Shown here piece by piece: positions 1 through 6,746 of a stretch of DNA of 17,978 bases; position 1 is the first letter of the stretch; every line of letters starts with the position of its first letter. The position numbers were made by a program, and so were the translations under genes. Origin of the DNA: Bacteroides sp. (lineage in GTDB: Bacteria > Bacteroidota > Bacteroidia > Bacteroidales > Bacteroidaceae); assembly GCA_019412865.1 (NCBI GenBank), contig DXOJ01000521.1, positions 1 to 17,978 on the forward strand, in the 5' to 3' direction. The notes beneath the pieces are model-generated. The model ran no database searches. It was not told the DNA's origin and worked only from the letters and a program-made list of their open reading frames with translations.

Positions 1-3000
1 GTGTAGATATTATAATATTTACTGAGTAATGATACAAGATAATTGCGTACATCTTCATTATCCTCTATAATAAGTAAAGTCATTTCCTTGGAGATAGTAT
101 TAGGCTGAGATATTTCGCAAGGATTGATATCTGTTGCAATGAGTGCTTCTACATCTGAATAAGCATGAGTAGATTTGACTATTTTGTCTTTATTGAGGAG
201 TTGATTTGCTGTGTAACTATCTTTGCCTAATGGAAGGATGAACGATACAGTCATCCCATGTCCTTCTTTATTATCTATCCAGATACGTCCGCCGTGTAAC
301 TCAATGATGCTTTTAGTTAAGTTTAAACCAATTCCACTTCCCAGCACTTTTTCGCCCGCTTGGAAGAAAGCTTCGAAGATACGGGGCATCATATTAGCAG
401 GAATTCCGGAGCCGCTGTCTTCTACCTTAATCAAAAGAACCTTTCCTGCTGGGAGATTTAAATTTTCAGGTTTCTGTATATCTTCAGTATTGGTTTCCAT
501 ACTTGATATGATTATGTAACCTCCGTTAGGAGTATGTTTTAAAGAGTTGGAGATCAAGTTAAAGAAAACCTTTTCCAGTAGAATAGCGTCAAACCAGATA
601 TCAGTTGAGGAAGTACTATCATTAAATTCGATAGATATGTTTTTCTTTTCGGCAACAGGCATAAATAGTTTGATAATTTCAGGTATGTAAGTTCCTAAAT
701 TATAATTACTGACGTGAAGTTGCATTTTCCCAGCCTCTAGCTTGTGGAAGTCCATTAATCGGTTTACTAACCATAATAAACGTTGGGAATTACGATTGAT
801 AAGTTCCAATGATTGGCGATATGCGAGAGGCATATCTTCTTTATGTAACAGGTCTGTGAGCGGAGCTATAATTAAAGTCAGCGGAGTGCGCAGTTCATGT
901 GAGAAATTAGTAAACATTTGTACTCCCATATTATGACTGATTTCAATATTCTGTTTTTCCATTTGTTTTAATTGTAGATCCATTTTTAGTTGTGCTTCCC
1001 GGGTTTTATAGCGTATAAACAGCATAATCATACTAATTGTAAATGCAAGGTAAAATAGGTAAGCATACCATGTTTTCCATAAAGGAGGAATGACCGTAAT
1101 TGACAACGAAGCATTGCCATTGCTCCATATACCGTCATTATTACAAGCTTTTACTTTAAAAATATACTTTCCTGGAGGGATGTTGGTATAATTAACACTT
1201 CGTTCATATGTCGGTTCGGACCATCCTTTATCAAAGCCCTCAAGCATATAAGAGAATTTATTGTTGGAGGCAAACACATAACTAAGCGCAGAGAATTTGA
1301 TTGTGAATGATGTTTGGTTATACTTTAACCTGATTTTCTGATTAGAGATATTCACCCATTGAGCAGTTTTATTGTCTTCCAGATAATCTGCCCAGATTCT
1401 CATTTTTGTAATATATACAGGAGGGATAAATGTATTTCTCCTAAGTGATTGTGGATCAAATGAGAGAAAATGATTATTTCCACCCACATAAAAAATGTCG
1501 GATGAGCTTTTTAAGCAGGCGTGTAAATTGGTTTCCAGCAAAGAATATCCATTTTTATTGTCCCAGTTAGTGAATGTTTCCGATTTCGGATCAAAACATG
1601 ACATTCCTTTTAATGTAGATATCCATAGTTTTCCTGTATTATCTGCTACAATGCTGTTAATTGCATTATTCGAAAGACCATTTTTTTCATTATACATGGT
1701 GAAATGTTCTTTGATGTTGTTATATAATCCTACACCTCCTCCATAAGTTCCTATCCATAGATTTTCGGATGAGTCGGTATAAAGTGTACTGACATGGTTA
1801 CTTGGAATGAATTGATCAGAGTTTTTTTCCTCACTTCCAAAATGTTTTAATTCATTTGTTTGCGTATGATAACGATATAGACCGGCTGCACGGGTCCCCA
1901 TCCAAATATAAGGACCTATGGCTTTTAAATCTTGTACGTTGATGATAGAAAGCTCTGTGGCACGTCCTTTTACTGGAAAAGATTCTTCCAATTGGTCATT
2001 CTCCATGTGGTAACGTAATACTGGGCTATCAACTCCTAATGCAATCCAATAAATATTATTGTTATCCTTTGCAATACACCGTACTTGGTTATAAGGGAAA
2101 TTAGGTATTTCTTTTATTATACGCCGAGTCTCCATATCATAAAGATATAGTCCACAATAATAAATGCTGATCCATAAAAGGTGGTCCCCCTCCTTTTGTA
2201 TATATTTTACTTCATTGTTTGTTATTGAGCGAGGTACATGAAGTGGACAGTATTCGTAACTCTCGTCTTTGGGATCATAGATGATTAGTCCACCATCTGT
2301 TCCTAACCATAATTTTTCTTTGTATTCTACTATAGCATTAATGTTTCCAATACTTTTCTGGAGTTTATATTCAGGTCTATGAGGGATGAAGAAATTGCTA
2401 TATGGCGTATATAAGTTAACTCCTCCTCCGTAAGTGCCGATCCATATATTGTTGGCTTTATCCCGATATAGGGAGATTATGGTGTTTTCACTTAAACCGC
2501 AACTTTGTTCTCGTTGGTAATAATTGATTAGTCTGTTTGCATGCCGGTCATAAATCAGTACTCCTTCTCGGGTGGCAAGCATAAGATTACCTTCTTGTGT
2601 TTCTACAATGTAGTTAACTTGAGAATTATTAAAGTCTTTACCATTCTCCATTGTTAAATTAGCGTCTACGAGTTTCCGGTTTTTGCGGTCAAACCATTTT
2701 AGTCCGGAATCCCACATGCCTACCCATAGGCGCTTATCATTGTCTTCATATAAAAAATAGATTTTATGTTTATCACCAAATTGAAAGCGTTCTGTGACGT
2801 AGGTTACAGGATTCATGATGCATAATGTGTTGTTAATAAGATAACAAATCTCATTTTGACTATTTTGCATAAGCCAAAAGACTGAGCCATTGGTTGAAAT
2901 AGGAATAAAATCATCAGTCTCTTTATTATATAGATTGAGGCCTTTCATACTACCCACCCATATTCTTTTTTGATTATCGCATAACAAATGTTTGATGCAG

Positions 3001-3383
3001 TTATCTGATATGCTATATTGATTGGCTGGGTCATGAAAATATTGAGTAAATGTGTTTGAAGATACATCGTAACGATTGAGACCGCTATGAGTTCCTATCC
3101 ATAAGGTTCCAGGAGATTCTTCAATAATGGTGGTAACATCACTACTGGATAAAGAATGTGGTTGACCGTCAGCACGAAAAATCTCGAACTCGGTACCATC
3201 AAATCGGTTTAGCCCATCCCGTGTGCAAAACCACATAACTCCATTGCTATCTTCTAAACTACGTATAACCGTATTTTGTGAAAGTCCATTGCTTACATTG
3301 TAGTTCTGAAACAATATATTGTTATCTTGTGCTTTGCAAATGGAAATAAAAAAAAGAAAAAAGATTAATGTAATGTTTCTCAT
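1..3383 (-). CDS. Hybrid two-component system (HTCS) sensor kinase/regulator, partial
   Basis: Reading the minus strand from the ATG at 3381-3383 gives an open frame of 1127 codons with no stop; the gene runs off the left edge. It starts with a signal peptide (about residues 1-19, ending CKA-Q). Then come about 13 Reg_prop-type motifs such as LWIGTYGGG, IWVGSMKGLN and LWLGTDGG, fitting a double beta-propeller periplasmic sensor. A Y_Y_Y domain follows (about 695-765, with FSYMLEGFDKGWSEP), then one membrane helix (about 768-789) and a HisKA domain with NFSHELRTPL (phospho-accepting His829). The HATPase has an N-box (about 936-950), DSGSGIPA and GSGIGLNLTKS. The receiver starts near residue 1100 (LLIIEDNEDVRNY) and is cut before its phospho-Asp. 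The usual C-terminal AraC-type domain would lie outside the window. HTCS proteins normally bind an oligosaccharide in the periplasm and activate nearby glycan-utilisation genes. Divergence from the GH3/SGNH pair makes that pair the likely target (inference). Confidence 0.93.
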   Translation of the reverse strand, partial: MRNITLIFFLFFISICKAQDNNILFQNYNVSNGLSQNTVIRSLEDSNGVMWFCTRDGLNRFDGTEFEIFRADGQPHSLSSSDVTTIIEESPGTLWIGTHSGLNRYDVSSNTFTQYFHDPANQYSISDNCIKHLLCDNQKRIWVGSMKGLNLYNKETDDFIPISTNGSVFWLMQNSQNEICYLINNTLCIMNPVTYVTERFQFGDKHKIYFLYEDNDKRLWVGMWDSGLKWFDRKNRKLVDANLTMENGKDFNNSQVNYIVETQEGNLMLATREGVLIYDRHANRLINYYQREQSCGLSENTIISLYRDKANNIWIGTYGGGVNLYTPYSNFFIPHRPEYKLQKSIGNINAIVEYKEKLWLGTDGGLIIYDPKDESYEYCPLHVPRSITNNEVKYIQKEGDHLLWISIYYCGLYLYDMETRRIIKEIPNFPYNQVRCIAKDNNNIYWIALGVDSPVLRYHMENDQLEESFPVKGRATELSIINVQDLKAIGPYIWMGTRAAGLYRYHTQTNELKHFGSEEKNSDQFIPSNHVSTLYTDSSENLWIGTYGGGVGLYNNIKEHFTMYNEKNGLSNNAINSIVADNTGKLWISTLKGMSCFDPKSETFTNWDNKNGYSLLETNLHACLKSSSDIFYVGGNNHFLSFDPQSLRRNTFIPPVYITKMRIWADYLEDNKTAQWVNISNQKIRLKYNQTSFTIKFSALSYVFASNNKFSYMLEGFDKGWSEPTYERSVNYTNIPPGKYIFKVKACNNDGIWSNGNASLSITVIPPLWKTWYAYLFYLAFTISMIMLFIRYKTREAQLKMDLQLKQMEKQNIEISHNMGVQMFTNFSHELRTPLTLIIAPLTDLLHKEDMPLAYRQSLELINRNSQRLLWLVNRLMDFHKLEAGKMQLHVSNYNLGTYIPEIIKLFMPVAEKKNISIEFNDSTSSTDIWFDAILLEKVFFNLISNSLKHTPNGGYIIISSMETNTEDIQKPENLNLPAGKVLLIKVEDSGSGIPANMMPRIFEAFFQAGEKVLGSGIGLNLTKSIIELHGGRIWIDNKEGHGMTVSFILPLGKDSYTANQLLNKDKIVKSTHAYSDVEALIATDINPCEISQPNTISKEMTLLIIEDNEDVRNYLVSLLSKYYNIY

Positions 3384-3409
3384 GCCTTGATATATATATT
3401 TAATAGAAG

Positions 3410-3441
3410 CAAATATAATTTGTTTGCAAGTAACTCGCAAA
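3410..3441 (-). promoter_or_regulatory. Predicted promoter of the HTCS gene
   Basis: On the minus strand, TATATTTG (3410-3417) matches the Bacteroides -7 consensus TAnnTTTG. A TTTG (3438-3441) lies 20 bases upstream, at the expected -33 distance. Transcription would start roughly 20 bases before the ATG at 3383. The -33 box lies inside the right arm of the inverted repeat at 3417-3447, so a protein bound there would be expected to affect this promoter. Confidence 0.65.
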
Positions 3442-3447
3442 CAAATT
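3417..3447. repeat. Perfect 11-bp inverted repeat in the HTCS/GH3 divergent region
   Basis: AATTTGTTTGC (3417-3427) and GCAAACAAATT (3437-3447) are exact reverse complements separated by 9 bases. Arm centres are 20 bp apart, about two helical turns. The left arm touches the -7 box and the right arm covers the -33 box of the HTCS promoter. This looks like a dimer operator, but a hairpin cannot be excluded from sequence alone. Confidence 0.7.
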
Positions 3448-3464
3448 CGAGAGTGAAAATACAA

Positions 3465-3492
3465 AACGTAACTTGTGTGATAGTAATGTAAC
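3465..3492. repeat. Direct repeat AAYGTAAC, 20-bp spacing, upstream of GH3
   Basis: AACGTAAC (3465-3472) and AATGTAAC (3485-3492) repeat in direct orientation exactly 20 bp apart. A further GTAACT occurs at 3430-3435 in the spacer of the inverted repeat. Direct repeats about two turns apart are typical sites for AraC-type DNA-binding domains such as those at the C-terminus of HTCS proteins. The pair sits about 75-100 bases upstream of the predicted -7 box of the GH3 gene. Binding is inference; the match is short. Confidence 0.4.
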
Positions 3493-3564
3493 CAGAGTAG
3501 GAATAAAGATACATACATCGAGAAGATTGAAACATGATTGCTAATAGATTAAAATAATGAATAC

Positions 3565-3572
3565 TATTTTTG
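3565..3572 (+). promoter_or_regulatory. Predicted -7 element of the GH3/SGNH unit
   Basis: TATTTTTG fits TAnnTTTG and would place transcription start some 20 bases before the ATG at 3601. No TTTG is seen at the proper -33 distance (the nearest TTG ends at 3540, 24 bases away), which fits a promoter needing an activator. No clear Shine-Dalgarno precedes the ATG, as is common in Bacteroides. Confidence 0.45.
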
Positions 3573-3600
3573 TTGCATGAAAAACAAAGTGAAATGAATT

Positions 3601-5361
3601 ATGAAAAACTTTTTTTTAATAGTTATTGTTACGTTAGCCGTATCCATGTTCTTTTCTTGTATAAAAGAAAAAACAACAGCTAGCTCAGTAAGTGAGGTTT
3701 ATGAATTTCAAGCAGTAGATACCACTTGGAAGCTTTTGACTTTACGCGAAAAAATAGGGCAAACAATGTTGATGTTGCCTGATCGTGAGATGGAGCTCAA
3801 TCTGGGAGAAGGGTCATTGGAAACATACTTCAAACGTTATCCGATTACAGGGTATTTTATGGGTTGGAAATTGTTTACTGGAATTCCGGAGGAGAAGAGG
3901 GTTGATTTTGTTCGTACTTCTGTTGAAGAGTACCAGAAGGCATCGGAACTTCCTTTATTATTTCAACAGGATTATGAATCAGGAGTAGGGCTTCAAGGTA
4001 TGACTCCTTTTCCAAAAGAGATGGCATTGGGAGCTACAGATTCTCCGGAATTAGCATATAAGTATGGTAAAAGTGTAGCATTGGAGTGTCGTTCGCTAGG
4101 TATAAACTGGGTGTTACATCCAGTTGCTGATTTAAATGTGAATCCATTGAATCCTATAGTAAATACACGTTCTGTTTCAGATGATCCAGAAAAAGCTATT
4201 TGTTTATTATCTGAACAAATTAAAGGATTGCAGGATAATTCTATAGCAGCAACAATTAAGCATTTTCCGGGAGATGGGGTTGATTATCGTGATCAGCATC
4301 TAATGACAACTGTAAATTCTTTGTCTGAAGAAAAGTGGAAGCTGTATCATGGAAAGGTTTTTGCAGAATTGATTAAAAAAGGAGTTGCGTGTATAATGCC
4401 CGGTCATATAACTTTGCCTTCATATCAAAAAGAAAAAATAAATGGTTATTTACCTCCAGCGACTTTATCTCACGAACTACTGACTGATTTATTGAAAAAA
4501 GAGATGCATTTTAATGGAGTTGTGGTGTCAGATGCAATGACGATGGCCGGTTTTCGAGGATGGTATAAAAATGATCTGGAAGGGCAAGTTGCGAGTTTTT
4601 TAGCCGGGGTAGATATCTTGTTATGGCCTTCCTATGAATACATGGATACGATAGAAGTACGGATTCAACGTGGTGAAATCCCAATGGAGCGGTTGGATGA
4701 TGCTGTTCGTCGTGTATGGGCAATGAAAGAACGTTTTGGATTATTAAAGAAAAACAGGGAGTTGATACGCTTGATTTCCGCAGAAGAAAAGTCAGAAATA
4801 CGGGAAGCTTCCAAAGAGATTACAGAGCGTTCGATTACTTTAGTTCGAGATGAAGACCATAAGTTGCCGCTTTCTTTGGAAAAAGATAAAAAACTGTTAT
4901 TAGTAGCTGTAACTCCCGTAGCTCATAAAGGTAATGATCGGGACTTTAAACGATTACAAAATTTGCGTGATGAGTTTGTAAAGAATGGTTTTGATGTTGA
5001 TTTCCGACGTAATATACTTTATGAAGATCAGGGGTGGCAGGATAATGCGACAGAACTGTATGATAAGGTAATCTTTTTAGTAGCAAGGAACACGCATACT
5101 CCGTTTGGACCACTTCAATTATGGGATGATGAGGCTCAGTCCGTATGGGCTGCCAACTCTATGGATAAAAGTAAAGTGATTGTTATTTCATTAGGTAGTC
5201 CTTATATTGGAAATGAATATTTTGAACGTGTTAAAACTTATATAAATACCTATTCGAATGATGCTTCCACGCATTCAGCTTTATTACGGATATTGATGGG
5301 CAAACTTCCATTCAGAGGCAAGTCGCCGGTTGATCTGGAACGTAAACTATTTACATTTTAA
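3601..5361 (+). CDS. GH3 family NagZ-like beta-glycosidase lipoprotein
   Basis: A 586-residue exported GH3 enzyme. Residues 1-20 form a lipoprotein signal (hydrophobic run, then FFSC with Cys20). There is no acidic run after the Cys, so surface display is not clearly indicated. The GH3 barrel shows NPIVNTRS (181-191), KHFPG (220-224), DQH (231-233) and GVVVSDAMTMAG with the likely nucleophile Asp311. The Asp-x-His pair is the acid/base signature of NagZ-type beta-N-acetylhexosaminidases, unlike the more common GH3 beta-glucosidases. The motif reads PGDGVDYRDQH where classical NagZ has PGHG. Residues about 400-580 form a second alpha/beta domain, as in two-domain Gram-positive NagZ. The substrate is unknown; an N-acetylhexosaminide or a related phosphorolytic activity are both possible. 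The SGNH gene follows after 11 bases, so the two are probably co-transcribed. Confidence 0.88.
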   Translation: MKNFFLIVIVTLAVSMFFSCIKEKTTASSVSEVYEFQAVDTTWKLLTLREKIGQTMLMLPDREMELNLGEGSLETYFKRYPITGYFMGWKLFTGIPEEKRVDFVRTSVEEYQKASELPLLFQQDYESGVGLQGMTPFPKEMALGATDSPELAYKYGKSVALECRSLGINWVLHPVADLNVNPLNPIVNTRSVSDDPEKAICLLSEQIKGLQDNSIAATIKHFPGDGVDYRDQHLMTTVNSLSEEKWKLYHGKVFAELIKKGVACIMPGHITLPSYQKEKINGYLPPATLSHELLTDLLKKEMHFNGVVVSDAMTMAGFRGWYKNDLEGQVASFLAGVDILLWPSYEYMDTIEVRIQRGEIPMERLDDAVRRVWAMKERFGLLKKNRELIRLISAEEKSEIREASKEITERSITLVRDEDHKLPLSLEKDKKLLLVAVTPVAHKGNDRDFKRLQNLRDEFVKNGFDVDFRRNILYEDQGWQDNATELYDKVIFLVARNTHTPFGPLQLWDDEAQSVWAANSMDKSKVIVISLGSPYIGNEYFERVKTYINTYSNDASTHSALLRILMGKLPFRGKSPVDLERKLFTF

Positions 5362-5372
5362 TCATTATACTT

Positions 5373-6641
5373 ATGAGGAAATTTATTTTATTTAGTGGAA
5401 TAATAACCTGCTTCATTGGGCTTTGTTTCAGTTGTACTACTTCAGAAAAGCCTGCGGGGTTACAAATTCGTGAGGGACTTCCTAATTTTAATTATAAGAT
5501 ACAAAAAGGTGAACCTGTATCTATTGTCTTTTTAGGTGGAAGTATAACAAATCATCAAGGATATAGAGTACAAATTACCGATTGGCTCAAGCAACAATAT
5601 AGCAATGTACAATTTACTTCAATAAATTCAGGAATTGGTGGAACAGGATCTGATCTGGGAGTGTTTCGTACAGAACGTGATGTGTTACAGTTTCATCCGG
5701 ATTTAGTGTTTATTGAATTTGCAGTAAATGATGCTAAAACAGATTCATTGGTAATTGCTAATTCCATAGAGGGAATTGTGCGTAAAATCTGGCATCATAA
5801 TCCACATACAGATATCTGTTTTCTTTATACGTTAAATGAACCCATGTTGGATGACTTGAAGTCTGGAAAAAACTATCGTTCCGTAAGGTATATGGAAACA
5901 ATAGCAGACTATTATGATATTTCATCTGTTAATTTTGCCGATGATGTTCTGAAGTTGCTAAATGATGGTAAGTTAGTTTTTAAGGGGGACTCAAAAAAGG
6001 AGAATGATGGTAAGATCGTTTTTAGTAATGATGGTACACATCCTACTTACGATGGTGGGCATCCTATATATACAAATACACTGCGCCAATCTCTATTACA
6101 AATGAATAAAGCGCAGCAAAAAGCACATGTATTGAAATCCCCGTTGTATGTAGGTAATTATGAGAAAGCTAAAATGATTCCTATTACAGATTTCGAACAT
6201 TCTAAAGGTTGGAAAATACTCTCTAAAGACGATAAAGCTTTTTCTTATTTTCAGGGAGATCAAAAAGCATTACCGGTTGTTCTGGAATCTTCAGATCCTG
6301 AAGATTTTATAAAAGTACATTTTAAAGGAATCCGTGTTGGAGTATTTGATTTGATTGGCCCCTCGTCCGGAGGGATGACTGTGGAGATAGATCAGAATGA
6401 TCCTTTCTATATTCGTCGATTTGATAAATATTGTGGAGATCGAAATCGTACTAACTATTGTTTGTTCGAATCATTAAACGATGAAGAACATACGGTGATT
6501 CTTCGACCTGATAATAGATGTTTTGAAAAAGCTGAAATATATGGGACAAATCCAAAGCGAATATCAGAAACAGAGTATTTTAATGAGTTTAATACATATT
6601 TGGGATACATCCTTTTAGTTGGTGAGGTTATACCAAACTGA
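5373..6641 (+). CDS. SGNH/GDSL-family hydrolase lipoprotein
   Basis: A 422-residue exported hydrolase. Residues 1-21 form a lipoprotein signal ending LCFSC (Cys21). The SGNH blocks are all present: block I LGGSIT with nucleophile Ser57, block II NSGIGGTGS (Gly near 87), block III FAVND with Asn119, and block V DGTHP with Asp220 and His223. A C-terminal region (about 250-420) is probably a beta-sandwich accessory domain. Enzymes of this type usually remove acetyl or other acyl groups from carbohydrates. Pairing with a GH3 gene 11 bases upstream suggests that the esterase unmasks a decorated glycan for the glycosidase, or the reverse (inference). An in-frame repeat of NDGK(L/I)VF precedes the catalytic DGTHP. 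The gene ends before a long hairpin at 6662-6719. Confidence 0.87.
   Translation: MRKFILFSGIITCFIGLCFSCTTSEKPAGLQIREGLPNFNYKIQKGEPVSIVFLGGSITNHQGYRVQITDWLKQQYSNVQFTSINSGIGGTGSDLGVFRTERDVLQFHPDLVFIEFAVNDAKTDSLVIANSIEGIVRKIWHHNPHTDICFLYTLNEPMLDDLKSGKNYRSVRYMETIADYYDISSVNFADDVLKLLNDGKLVFKGDSKKENDGKIVFSNDGTHPTYDGGHPIYTNTLRQSLLQMNKAQQKAHVLKSPLYVGNYEKAKMIPITDFEHSKGWKILSKDDKAFSYFQGDQKALPVVLESSDPEDFIKVHFKGIRVGVFDLIGPSSGGMTVEIDQNDPFYIRRFDKYCGDRNRTNYCLFESLNDEEHTVILRPDNRCFEKAEIYGTNPKRISETEYFNEFNTYLGYILLVGEVIPN
5961..6024 (+). repeat. 42-bp-offset direct repeat inside the SGNH gene
   Basis: Two 22-base copies starting AATGATGGTAAG (5961-5982 and 6003-6024) lie 42 bases (14 codons) apart and differ at two or three positions. 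A shorter third copy (AATGATGGTA) starts at 6027. They encode NDGKLVF, NDGKIVF and NDGTHP, the last being the catalytic Asp/His block. This could be an ancient in-frame duplication in the active-site loop, or a repeat common to the family. Confidence 0.6.
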
Positions 6642-6661
6642 ATCTTGTAAAAACTGCTTTA

Positions 6662-6719
6662 AACCACCTTATTTTCATAATCAGATTTCTATTTTTTTGA
6701 TTATGGTAATAAGGTGGTT
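6662..6719. terminator. Long bidirectional terminator-like hairpin between convergent genes
   Basis: The arms at 6662-6683 and 6698-6719 pair over 22 bases with only two internal mismatches, around a 14-base loop. The hairpin lies between the end of the SGNH gene (6641) and the end of the minus-strand antiporter gene (6747), where a shared terminator is expected. No strong T run follows on the plus strand. On the minus strand TTTAAAGCAGTTTTT follows. Confidence 0.75.
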
Positions 6720-6746
6720 ATCTGAAAAACTGGTTTATGTTAAATA

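Noticed and set aside
223..1746. Plus-strand open frames (98, 64 and 83 codons) in the first 1.7 kb
   Set aside because: They lie antisense to the continuous HTCS frame on the minus strand and show no recognisable domains.
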